Counted from the stretch's first letter, positions 1-6,337 are shown. The stretch: DNA of 10,000 nt from Anaerolinea sp. (GCA_020216845.1 JAIWNK010000088.1:1-10000); one strand, 5' to 3'. Notes: generated by a model not told the origin, from the letters alone. Made by a program: numbers and translations.

Positions 1-560
1 CGGCTGAGTTCGGCTTCTTCGCGTTTGCGGTGTTCGGCAGTAGTTTGGCGATATTGTTCCCAAACATCCAGGCCAAGAATGCTGCTGAGAATGCGTTTGC
101 GTTCGCTGGGGCGTTGCTGGGCGAATTGATCGGCTTTCCCTTGCAGGAAGAAGGCGGAGTTAATGAAGGTGTCGTAATCGAGCCGTAAGATGGACTGGAT
201 GCGTTCTTCCGTCTTGCGAATGCTGGCCTCGGTGAGCGGTTTGAGCTGACCTTGGGCATTGTAGACGAAAAATTCCAGCGAGCTAGTTTTGTTGCGCGGT
301 TTGCTGCGCTGAATGCGGTAGCGGTTGCCTTCATATTCGAAGTCAAAGGTAACCTGGGCCAGTGCGGCGTGGCTGTGAATGAGTGCATCATCAGAGCGGC
401 GGGCTTGCCCAAATAGGGCCCAGGTGATGGCATCCAACAAAGAAGATTTGCCCGCACCATTGGCGCCAGAGATGCAGGCGATATCAAATTCGCTGAAGTT
501 GATTTCGGCAGGCTCTAAGTAAGAAAGGAAACCGGCAATGCGAAGACGGAGAGGGTTCAT
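1..560 (-). CDS. sbcC: SbcC, ATPase subunit of the SbcCD nuclease (N-terminal part; runs off left edge)
   Basis: SbcC is the SMC/Rad50-like ATPase partner of the SbcD nuclease; together they cut hairpins and blocked double-strand DNA ends. Only about 186 N-terminal residues lie in the window. Seen: a start at 560 followed by the beta-strand opening MNPLRLRIAGF, a Walker A P-loop GANGAGKS at residues 32-39, and the Q-loop region NSAFFLQGKADQF around 134-146 with Gln140. This is followed by PSERKRIL and LGLDVWEQY, a run typical of SbcC/Rad50 just before the first coiled-coil arm, which begins near residue 168. The start codon overlaps the stop of the upstream CNNM-CBS gene as ATGA, with no good Shine-Dalgarno, so translational coupling is likely. 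The Walker B, signature and hook regions must lie beyond the edge. The sbcD gene is on the same strand but two genes upstream. Confidence 0.93.
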   Translation of the reverse strand, partial: MNPLRLRIAGFLSYLEPAEINFSEFDIACISGANGAGKSSLLDAITWALFGQARRSDDALIHSHAALAQVTFDFEYEGNRYRIQRSKPRNKTSSLEFFVYNAQGQLKPLTEASIRKTEERIQSILRLDYDTFINSAFFLQGKADQFAQQRPSERKRILSSILGLDVWEQYRQTTAEHRKREEAELS

Positions 561-1873
561 ACACTTTGCTCGTTGCGAAGAATTGGACTGACAAGAACTT
601 TGTCTACACGTCGGCCATCCATATCCATCACTTCAAAGCGCAGGTTTTGCCATTCAAAGTGTTGACCGGCGGTTGGAATGGCGCCAATTTGGGTCATGAT
701 GAACCCGCCCAGGGTTTGATAGCCAATGCGCTCTTCGTCGGGCATTTCGCGCAGATTGAAGATATCTTTGAATTCGTCAATGGAAATGAGCCCATCGAGC
801 AGCCAACTGCCATCTTCGCGCTGCACAGCTTGCTGTTCTTCTTCATCTCCTTCTGGGCGGATCTCGCCGACAATGGCTTCCAGAATATCATAGAGGGTAA
901 CCATGCCGAGTAAACCGCCGTATTCATCAATGACCAGAGCGACATGTACGCCAGCTTCTTTGATCATTGCCAAAACTTTGAGGATGGACATGCTATCTGG
1001 AACGAAGAGTGGTGGTTGAAGCATGGTTTTGATCTCAACCGGATGATCGCCCAGGCAGTGGCTGAGAAAATCGCGTGCTAGCAGGATGCCTTGAACGTTA
1101 TCGAGCGTGCCCTGAGCGACCGGAAAGCGGGTGTGGCCACTGTTGAGAACAGTTTGGCGCAGTTCCTCAAAGGGTTCGTCCAGGTCAAGCCATTCAATTT
1201 CGGTGCGGGGCGTCATAACCGAGTCGATGTAGCGGTCGCCGAGTCGGAAGACGCCCGTGATCATGTCCTGTTCGGCGGTTTCAAAGACGCCAACTTGGGT
1301 ACCTTGTTCCATCAAAACTTTGATTTCTTCCTCGGTGACGGGCGGTTCTTGGGAGGGATGAGTGCCAAGCAGGCGCAGGCCAAAATCGGTGGACTTGCTG
1401 AGCAAAGAGACGATGGGTGCAGTCAGCCAGGCCAGGGCGCGCATTGGTTGTGCAACGATGATGGCAATGCGTTCGGGGTTGTTGAGGGCTAATCGTTTGG
1501 GGATCAGTTCGCCGATGACGAGGGAGAAATAGGTGGTCAGTAGTACAACGATGGCAAGGGCAAGCCCCTGACTGATGTTCGCAAGCCAGGGAATTTTCTG
1601 TAGCAGCAGTGCCAGGCTTTGGGCAATCGTTGCGCCGCCCAGGGCGCCGGAAAAGATGCCGACCAGGGTGATGCCGATTTGGACGGTGGAAAGGAGGCGG
1701 TTGGGGTTTTCGGACAGCTGTAGAGCGGCCATGGCGCCGCTTTGGCCTTCTTCGGCGCTTTGTTGCAGGCGGGCTTTGCGGGCGGAGACAAGCGCAATTT
1801 CAGACATGGCAAAGACGCCATTGATGACTAGCAGGAGAAAGATGATGAGAATTTGGACGAGTGTTGCATCCAT
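557..1873 (-). CDS. CNNM/CorC-HlyC family membrane protein (DUF21 + CBS pair + CorC_HlyC domain)
   Basis: This is a 438-residue member of the family often labelled 'hemolysin' or CorC, which modern work links to divalent cation (Mg2+/Co2+) transport or efflux. Domain order: an N-terminal DUF21/CNNM membrane domain (residues about 1-180) with hydrophobic segments near 5-27, 62-90, 102-122 and 136-160 and the family motifs MSEIALVSARK (23-33) and GELIPKRLAL (121-130); a CBS pair (about 205-338) with SVMTPRTEIEWLD and DEYGGLLGMVTLYD; a short acidic linker (EGDEEE, 341-346); and a CorC_HlyC domain (about 350-430). I chose the ATG at 1873 because the open frame upstream to 2005 overlaps the preceding gene by over 100 bp and encodes non-family sequence, whereas MDATLVQ gives a normal family N-terminus 10 bp after that gene's stop. 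Substrate is not shown by the sequence. It overlaps sbcC by 4 bp and lies in the same operon. Confidence 0.93.
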   Translation of the reverse strand: MDATLVQILIIFLLLVINGVFAMSEIALVSARKARLQQSAEEGQSGAMAALQLSENPNRLLSTVQIGITLVGIFSGALGGATIAQSLALLLQKIPWLANISQGLALAIVVLLTTYFSLVIGELIPKRLALNNPERIAIIVAQPMRALAWLTAPIVSLLSKSTDFGLRLLGTHPSQEPPVTEEEIKVLMEQGTQVGVFETAEQDMITGVFRLGDRYIDSVMTPRTEIEWLDLDEPFEELRQTVLNSGHTRFPVAQGTLDNVQGILLARDFLSHCLGDHPVEIKTMLQPPLFVPDSMSILKVLAMIKEAGVHVALVIDEYGGLLGMVTLYDILEAIVGEIRPEGDEEEQQAVQREDGSWLLDGLISIDEFKDIFNLREMPDEERIGYQTLGGFIMTQIGAIPTAGQHFEWQNLRFEVMDMDGRRVDKVLVSPILRNEQSV

Positions 1874-1883
1874 AATTGTTTGA

Positions 1884-3113
1884 TTAACGAGGGCGTGTGG
1901 TGCGTTTTGGGGCGGGTTTTTGTGCCTCAGCCAGAGCATTTTCCAGTTGCTCAATGCGGTCTTGTGCTGCTTGCAACTCGCGGCGGATTTCGCCAGCTTC
2001 TTCATGGGTGTCGTGCAATTCGCGGTTCATTTCAATGATGCGTTTTTCGCGCTTGCTGATTGTTTCTTGTAACTCCTCAATTTTTCGGTCGCGTCCGGCC
2101 AGTTCGCGGCGCAGGTTGACCGATTCGCGCTGTTCGCGCTGCGGGTTGAAGCTTTCTTGTTGAAGTGAATCTTCGAGGCGTTTTTGCAGGGCGGCAATTT
2201 GACGGTTTTTGGCAGCGATTTCATCGCGTGCAGCTTGGAGTGCTTCTTGAGTGGTGCTGAGTTGTTGGCGCAGTTCGCGCAGGGTTTTTTCTGCTTGCTC
2301 TTGTTTTTCCAGGTTGCCCAGGGTCTGTTGGCGCTCGGCGATGGCTTGCTGCAATTGTTGCAATTCCTGGCGGGCGCGCTCGATTTCCTTTTGTTCCGCG
2401 GTTGGTTGGGGTGTGGTGGAAGGTGGGGCTGCGCGGCGGGTGATGGGGCGAACAGGTTGTCCGCCGGGCAAAAACGGTGGGCGGGCAACTTGGCGGCTGA
2501 GTTTTGGGGCGATTTTTGTGTTGGCGGGGGCTAGCGGTGCAGTGGGTTGTTCACCTTGCGTTTCTGTGGCCGTTGCGTGCTGCGGTGTTCCGCTGCGACG
2601 GCTGGATAATTTTTGCAGCTGACTGTCAATCCATTGGACAAAGTTCTTGTTGCCGAGCTGCGTATAGATTTGATGAGCTTGTTGATAGGCTTCAATGGCG
2701 GAATCGAATTCTTGCGCCTCGGCGAATAGAGAAGCGTTGAGGATGAGTGCGTAGGCGTTAAATTCGCGCAGCTGCGTTTGTGCGGCTGGTTCAAGCGACA
2801 TTTTTTCAAGGCGCGCCAGCCGTTTTTCGATCGAGCTGAGCGCATTCTGCCGTTCGCTGCGCTCAAAGGTGGGGGTTTGCACAATGATGCCAAGAATGCG
2901 CAGGGTCATCCATTCGTCATCAACCTTAGCAAGGTGGAAGAGCGTTAATAAAAAGGCTTTGCCTTCTGCACTGCCGCCAAGTTCTTTAGCGCGTTGTATC
3001 AGATGTTGCCAGGTGGCCTCATCAAGGGGCGTTTGGGCAAGTTGTCGGGCGATCGCTTCTGGGGCAATGTTTTGCTGAATTTTGGCTAAAATCCAATCAC
3101 CAATTTGTTGCAT
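1884..3113 (-). CDS. Unrecognised protein: TPR-like helical N-terminus, disordered linker, long coiled coil
   Basis: I do not recognise a named family for this 409-residue protein. Residues 1-170 are predicted alpha-helical and soluble; 114-153 (FNAYALILNASLF, then AEAQEFDSAIEAYQQAHQIY) resembles a TPR hairpin. Residues 171-238 are low-complexity, rich in Pro, Thr, Ala and Arg, and probably disordered. Residues 239-398 form a strongly heptad-like, Gln/Glu/Arg-rich coiled coil with a short break near 320-330 (SFNPQREQRE), and the protein ends in a basic tail, PKRTTRPR. No signal peptide or membrane segment is seen, so it should be cytoplasmic. The start at 3113 is well supported by a GGAGG six bases upstream. 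It lies 18 bp after sbcD and 10 bp before the CNNM-CBS gene, inside a same-strand run that also holds sbcC. The position suggests, but does not show, a link to DNA-end processing. Confidence 0.85.
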   Translation of the reverse strand: MQQIGDWILAKIQQNIAPEAIARQLAQTPLDEATWQHLIQRAKELGGSAEGKAFLLTLFHLAKVDDEWMTLRILGIIVQTPTFERSERQNALSSIEKRLARLEKMSLEPAAQTQLREFNAYALILNASLFAEAQEFDSAIEAYQQAHQIYTQLGNKNFVQWIDSQLQKLSSRRSGTPQHATATETQGEQPTAPLAPANTKIAPKLSRQVARPPFLPGGQPVRPITRRAAPPSTTPQPTAEQKEIERARQELQQLQQAIAERQQTLGNLEKQEQAEKTLRELRQQLSTTQEALQAARDEIAAKNRQIAALQKRLEDSLQQESFNPQREQRESVNLRRELAGRDRKIEELQETISKREKRIIEMNRELHDTHEEAGEIRRELQAAQDRIEQLENALAEAQKPAPKRTTRPR

Positions 3114-3117
3114 GAGG

Positions 3118-3126
3118 TTCCTCCAC
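3118..3126 (-). promoter_or_regulatory. Strong Shine-Dalgarno of the coiled-coil gene
   Basis: The minus strand reads GTGGAGGAA, with GGAGG ending six bases before the ATG at 3113. It is the best ribosome binding site in the minus-strand operon and fixes the start of the coiled-coil gene. The other internal genes of the operon have no clear site. Confidence 0.75.
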
Positions 3127-3131
3127 GAGAA

Positions 3132-4379
3132 TCAAGTTGTCTCAGAAGCGGTTGCTTCACCAATCATTTGGCTGGCCAGTTTTTGCAACTCGGCAATGTC
3201 TGCCCCGGGGGTGTTGTGTGTTTTGAAGTACAGGTTGAGCAGGTCGAGCGGGGTGAGACTGCTGATGGTGCAATCGTTGGGCAGGCGCAGGCGCGTTTCA
3301 ATTTGTGGGCGGCGGACGAGGTGAAATTCGAGAGCTTCGGCGGCATAACGACGCAGACCTGGCTCGTCTAGCAAGGCCTCAAAGGCTTTGGGGTAGGTGA
3401 TGGTCAGGCGCACAATGGCATTGCGTAATTTTTCGGCGGGTGGCAAGACGTTCAGACACTGCTCTGGCACATGCTCGCCGGAAGTGATGGTGACTTTGTA
3501 ATCCAAAAAGGTGCGACCGTCTAGCTTGCGCCATTCAACCTGTGTGGGCTCTCCGGCGGTGATGTGAGCGATGACAAAGAATTTGTCGTCGGCAGCTTCG
3601 CCAAAGTCAACGCGCTCGATAGAGCCGGGGTAGATGACGGGCGGGGAGGCGTTGGGGTTGAGATTTTGCGCTTTGTGAATGTGTCCAAGGGCGGTGTAAG
3701 ACAGGCGTGGGTCGCAAACCATCGAAAGCGGCAAGACAAGATCATTGCCAAGCATGACGGAGCGTTCGCCGCCATATTGTGCTCCCTGGATGGATGCGTG
3801 AGCTGTGAGCACGGCGGGTAAGTTGGGGTCGAGGTTTTCTAGCCAGCCCTGAACCAGGCTGGAAAGGCGTTCTTCAATGGCCGTGTAGATTTGCTCGGGG
3901 TCCAGGTTTTCTTCAGAAAGGGTTGCAACCAGGCCGGAGCGTGAAACCCAGGGCAGGCAAAGGATTTGCAAGGGTAAATCCCACAGGTCTTGGGGGCCCA
4001 AAAGAGTGGGCCGGGCAATAACACGCACATATGGAATTTGAAGGGTTTCGTATTCTTGCAGCGTGTGGGCGCGTCCGGTGGCAGGGGAGAGGTCGTGGTT
4101 GCCAATCAGCAGCAGGGTGGGGATTTGCGCCTTTGACAGGCGCTTCATGCGCCGGCCCCATTCGCGTTGAAACGTGGGGGCCGGCGTGCGGTCTTTGTAG
4201 GTGTCGCCGGCAAACAAGACCAGGTCAACCTTTTCGCGAATAGCTGTATCTATAATGGTGTCGAGGGCGGCGAGAAAATCCAACACGCGCCGTGGCAGTC
4301 CGGTCTGTGGGTCGTGACGACCGTGACTGACAATATCAATGTGGGCGTCGGCAAAATGGAGGATGCGTAGGGTGGACAT
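3132..4379 (-). CDS. sbcD: SbcD, metallophosphoesterase nuclease subunit of SbcCD
   Basis: SbcD (Mre11-like) is the Mn2+-dependent nuclease that works with SbcC on DNA ends and hairpins. The 415-residue length is normal for the family. Calcineurin-type metallophosphoesterase motifs appear in order: D11-A-H13 in FADAHID; G58-D59 in LFAGDTYKDR; G93-N94-H95-D96; His194 in LTAHASIQG; and G232-H233-I-H235 in TALGHIHKAQ. The family motif YPGSIERVDFGE follows at 250-261. Residues after about 280 form the C-terminal domain expected to contact SbcC. The ATG at 4379 gives the normal N-terminus, with the first metal-binding Asp at residue 11. It begins 11 bp after the peptidase/TPR gene stops, with no evident Shine-Dalgarno. 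sbcC does not follow directly: a coiled-coil gene and a CNNM-CBS gene intervene. Confidence 0.95.
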   Translation of the reverse strand: MSTLRILHFADAHIDIVSHGRHDPQTGLPRRVLDFLAALDTIIDTAIREKVDLVLFAGDTYKDRTPAPTFQREWGRRMKRLSKAQIPTLLLIGNHDLSPATGRAHTLQEYETLQIPYVRVIARPTLLGPQDLWDLPLQILCLPWVSRSGLVATLSEENLDPEQIYTAIEERLSSLVQGWLENLDPNLPAVLTAHASIQGAQYGGERSVMLGNDLVLPLSMVCDPRLSYTALGHIHKAQNLNPNASPPVIYPGSIERVDFGEAADDKFFVIAHITAGEPTQVEWRKLDGRTFLDYKVTITSGEHVPEQCLNVLPPAEKLRNAIVRLTITYPKAFEALLDEPGLRRYAAEALEFHLVRRPQIETRLRLPNDCTISSLTPLDLLNLYFKTHNTPGADIAELQKLASQMIGEATASETT

Positions 4380-4390
4380 GGAAACAAATC

Positions 4391-5725
4391 TCAGGGTTGA
4401 ACACCCAGTTGGGCGGCTAGATCGAGGGCGGGGCCATAGTTGGGGTGATATTCGAGCGCCTGACGCAGGTCAGAAACTGCTGCATCGGTGTTGCCTAGTG
4501 CGGCCTGGGCGCGGGCGCGCCAGATCCAGCTTTCTTCCAGGCCTGGCTTGCTGTAGGAGCTGGTGCAAACACCCGAAAGGGTAGTGGTGGCAAGGTCAAT
4601 CACATCCTGAAACCTGCCCGTGTTGAAGTAGGCGAAATAAGGGCCCGTTTGGTACCACATCATGCGATGTGGGCGCGGCTTGGGCAATTCGGCATACAGG
4701 CGGAAGGCCTCGTCGTAGGCCAGAGCGGCGTTGCCATAGTCGCCTTGTCGGTATAGGCTGGTGCCGCGGTTGAACAGGGCAAAGAAGCGCTGCCGGCCTT
4801 GCAGCGTGGCAGCCTCTTCAGCAGCGATCTCGGCGGCGATGCGGTCGCTTTCGGCGGGGTCGGCATAGGGCCCGAGGAGACTCATTAGCTCAGCTTCGCG
4901 TTCCGGCGGATAGATTACCATGAAAATGTAGTTGAAGGCACGCCAATCGTCCTGGAGGGTATCATATCCTTCGGCAACGGTTGGCTTTTCCTTTGAGGCG
5001 GTGTATGAATCCATGGCAATGATCACTTGTGAGGCATCGTTGTAGCCAATGATTGTCTGGTAGTGGCCCATCCAGGAATTGCCGCCCGTGCAAAGATCTT
5101 CAAGGATGACACCTTTTTCGATGATGACAGGAAAGCCGGCGGCGACCAGCGTTTTGAGCAGGGCAATGTTGCCACCGGAACGAACCACGATGGAAAGATT
5201 GGTTGTGCTGACGACGTAGTCTGTCAATTCGTAGGGCATGACGTTTTTATCCCATTGACCGGGTTTGATGGCTTCAGCAATGTCGGTGACTTTGCCTTGC
5301 CAGCCCCAATAGGAGAGGGCCATGAACAGGTTGGCGGGTGCACAATAGTTCCAATAGCCGTGCTGGGTTTGATAGGTGAGGCCGCTTAGCTGCACACTGG
5401 GGGGCAGTGCCGTGGGGGTCGGGGTAGCTGTGGGCGGGATGGTTTGTGGAGTGGGGGTAAAGAGGATGGTTGGCGTTGATGTGGGGGAGGCGGTTGGCCG
5501 GGGGCTATCGGGCAATAGGATTTGTGCAGTTGGGATGGGGAGTGGGGTGGTGGTGCCGGCAGGGATGAAAACCTGTTCGTTGACGGGAAAGATCGCGGCG
5601 CGCAAACGCAACCAAACGCCCTCGGCGCGCGAGCGCAGGCCCGGGATGAGCAAAACCAATAAAAGGGCGGCGGCACCGATGATCAGGACAGCCCCCCAAG
5701 AGAATTGCTTTTTTGGCATGAGCAT
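4391..5725 (-). CDS. Membrane-anchored C39-family peptidase-like protein with Pro/Thr linker and TPR C-terminus
   Basis: This 444-residue protein has, in order: a positively charged start and one hydrophobic segment (about 9-29), likely a signal anchor or uncleaved signal peptide; a Pro/Thr-rich linker (about 57-109, with repeats such as PTATPTPTA) typical of exported proteins in Chloroflexota; a C39-like papain-fold domain (about 112-275); and a TPR-type helical region (about 310-440; clearest repeats 315-346 and 399-432). Candidate catalytic residues are Cys128 in NYCAPANLFMAL, His221 in GHYQTIIGYND and Asp239 in AMDSY, with Gln121 as a possible oxyanion residue, so the active site looks intact. 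The domain probably faces outward. The substrate is unknown; bacteriocin-leader cleavage is unlikely because no ABC transporter is fused or adjacent. Start: ATG at 5725, with a second ATG at 5719. It heads the minus-strand operon 11 bp before sbcD. Confidence 0.85.
   Translation of the reverse strand: MLMPKKQFSWGAVLIIGAAALLLVLLIPGLRSRAEGVWLRLRAAIFPVNEQVFIPAGTTTPLPIPTAQILLPDSPRPTASPTSTPTILFTPTPQTIPPTATPTPTALPPSVQLSGLTYQTQHGYWNYCAPANLFMALSYWGWQGKVTDIAEAIKPGQWDKNVMPYELTDYVVSTTNLSIVVRSGGNIALLKTLVAAGFPVIIEKGVILEDLCTGGNSWMGHYQTIIGYNDASQVIIAMDSYTASKEKPTVAEGYDTLQDDWRAFNYIFMVIYPPEREAELMSLLGPYADPAESDRIAAEIAAEEAATLQGRQRFFALFNRGTSLYRQGDYGNAALAYDEAFRLYAELPKPRPHRMMWYQTGPYFAYFNTGRFQDVIDLATTTLSGVCTSSYSKPGLEESWIWRARAQAALGNTDAAVSDLRQALEYHPNYGPALDLAAQLGVQP
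5414..5438 (+). other. Potential G-quadruplex motif in the Pro/Thr linker DNA
   Basis: The plus strand carries four G-runs, 5414-5418, 5421-5424, 5432-5434 and 5436-5438, separated by loops of 2, 7 and 1 bases. This fits the canonical G3+/N1-7 rule. More G-runs flank it (5399-5404, 5453-5457, 5483-5487, 5500-5504). It is the template strand of the peptidase gene and arises from Pro codons (CCC, CCG, CCA) read on the minus strand. Folding in the cell is not shown. Confidence 0.5.
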
Positions 5726-5731
5726 GGTTAA

Positions 5732-5740
5732 ATTATATCA
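5732..5740 (-). promoter_or_regulatory. Extended -10 promoter for the minus-strand peptidase/sbcD operon
   Basis: The minus strand reads TGATATAAT, an extended -10 (TGn plus a perfect TATAAT at 5737 down to 5732). No convincing -35 lies 16-18 bp upstream (TCATTT or similar), which an extended -10 can tolerate. Six bases (TTAACC) separate TATAAT from the ATG at 5725, so a normal start distance puts transcription at or next to the A of the start codon. Confidence 0.55.
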
Positions 5741-5798
5741 GGAATGATGAGGCCAAATGAGCAAAAATAGATAAATTGCTGTGCAACTTGTTGAAATG

Positions 5799-5807
5799 TG
5801 GCATAAT
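5799..5807 (+). promoter_or_regulatory. Candidate extended -10 promoter for the HIT gene
   Basis: TGGCATAAT fits a TGn-extended -10 with five of six bases of TATAAT. No good -35 is found at normal spacing; TTGCTG at 5776 is 20 bp away. It would give a leader of about 40 bases before the ATG at 5856. It is divergent from the operon promoter at 5732-5740, and both sit in the 130-bp gap 5726-5855. Confidence 0.35.
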
Positions 5808-5842
5808 AAAGAAGAGATAAGGTTTTTCTTTTAGCGTTTTGT

Positions 5843-5848
5843 AAGGAG
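5843..5848 (+). promoter_or_regulatory. Shine-Dalgarno of the HIT gene
   Basis: AAGGAG lies seven bases before the ATG at 5856. This is near-ideal spacing and supports that start. Confidence 0.8.
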
Positions 5849-5855
5849 TTTCGAA

Positions 5856-6278
5856 ATGGGTAGTTGTATATTTTGTGACATTCTGGCCGGTAAAAGCCCA
5901 GCAAGTATGGTGTATGAGGATGATCTCTGCGCTGCTTTTATGGATATTCACCCAATTACGCCGGGGCATGTTCTTGTCGTGCCGCGGCAACATTGTGAAG
6001 GTTTGGCGGATTTGCCGCCCGAGCTGGGCGCGCATTTGTTCCAGACTGCACAAAAGATTGGGTTGGCGATTGCGCGTAGCGGGTTGCGTTGTCAGGGCTT
6101 GAATCTGTTTTTGGCGGATGGCAAGGCGGCTGGGCAACAAGTGGCGCATGTGCACTTGCATGTCATTCCACGCTTTGAGCGTGATGGATTTGGATTAAAG
6201 TTCCCACCCGGGTATGATAATTTGCCAGAACGGGCGGAGTTGGATATCATTTCGCAGAAGATTCGCCGCCGTTTGTAA
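5856..6278 (+). CDS. HIT-family (histidine triad) nucleotide-binding protein
   Basis: HIT proteins are small, usually dimeric, cytoplasmic nucleotide hydrolases or transferases that act on nucleoside phosphoramidates, dinucleoside polyphosphates and related compounds. The 140-residue length fits the HinT/Hit branch. Seen: the family N-terminus CIFCDILAGKSPAS with a Cys-x-x-Cys pair (C4, C7) that, with His46 and His98, probably forms the zinc site found in many bacterial members; DIHPITPGHVLVVPR (30-44); and the catalytic triad H98-V-H100-L-H102-V-I followed by PRF. A strong Shine-Dalgarno supports the start. The exact substrate cannot be told from the sequence. It is transcribed away from the sbcD operon and towards the phosphorylase gene, 115 bp downstream, which appears to have its own promoter. 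Confidence 0.93.
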   Translation: MGSCIFCDILAGKSPASMVYEDDLCAAFMDIHPITPGHVLVVPRQHCEGLADLPPELGAHLFQTAQKIGLAIARSGLRCQGLNLFLADGKAAGQQVAHVHLHVIPRFERDGFGLKFPPGYDNLPERAELDIISQKIRRRL

Positions 6279-6301
6279 TCTCGCGTGGGTGACAAATGGC
6301 G
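6267..6301 (+). other. Imperfect inverted repeat across the HIT stop codon
   Basis: A 10-bp stem can form between 6267-6276 (CGCCGTTTGT) and 6292-6301 (ACAAATGGCG), with one G-U pair and a 15-base loop. It covers the HIT stop codon (6276-6278) and part of the next promoter's -35. No U-tract follows, so it is at best a weak 3'-end or RNA-stability structure rather than a standard terminator. Confidence 0.3.
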
Positions 6302-6316
6302 AAAGTCTGGTATAAT
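6289..6316 (+). promoter_or_regulatory. Promoter of the alpha-glucan phosphorylase gene
   Basis: A -35-like GTGACA (6289-6294), a 16-bp spacer and a perfect TATAAT (6311-6316) are preceded by TGG, which gives a TGn-extended -10. The predicted start is near 6323, leaving a leader of about 70 bases before the ATG at 6394. The bases between -10 and +1 are CGCGGC; GC-rich discriminators are often seen at promoters under growth-rate or stringent control, which is only suggestive here. Confidence 0.65.
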
Positions 6317-6320
6317 CGCG

Positions 6321-6337
6321 GCAACGTTTGACGTTGC
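6321..6337 (+). other. Perfect hairpin/dyad at the phosphorylase transcription start
   Basis: GCAACG (6321-6326) and CGTTGC (6332-6337) are exact inverted repeats with a 5-base loop TTTGA. The dyad begins about two bases before the predicted start of transcription, so it could be an operator read as DNA or a 5'-end stem that protects the mRNA. The rest of the leader (6338-6383) is AT-rich with nothing else clear. Confidence 0.45.

Noticed and set aside
566-1492. Plus-strand open frames opposite the CNNM-CBS gene (566-913 and 1091-1492)
   Set aside because: They mirror a well-supported conserved gene and show no family motif of their own.
1874-2005. N-terminal extension of the CNNM-CBS protein to the ATG at 2005
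   Set aside because: The extra 44 residues are unlike the family, overlap the upstream coiled-coil gene, and the ATG at 1873 gives a normal family start.
2184-2622. Plus-strand open frames opposite the coiled-coil gene
   Set aside because: Their Cys/Leu/Gly-rich products are what the antisense of a Gln/Glu/Arg-rich coiled coil gives; the minus-strand frame has a strong ribosome site and heptad pattern.
557-4379. New anti-phage system made of SbcCD, coiled-coil and membrane proteins
   Set aside because: The neighbours are housekeeping genes, there are no integrase, toxin or other defence genes, and base composition shows no sign of transfer. It remains only a gene-order oddity.
5390-5550. 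G/T-rich tract considered as a tandem DNA repeat or CRISPR-like array
   Set aside because: There is no constant repeat unit or spacing; it is the coding DNA of the Pro/Thr linker.
4391-5725. Bacteriocin or secretion system based on the C39-like domain
   Set aside because: No ABC transporter domain, double-Gly precursor or immunity-type gene is nearby; the fold match alone does not support it.
5733-6161. 142-residue minus-strand open frame over the HIT gene and the divergent promoter region
   Set aside because: It lies across a clear HIT-family gene and its promoter, and has no recognisable domain or ribosome site.
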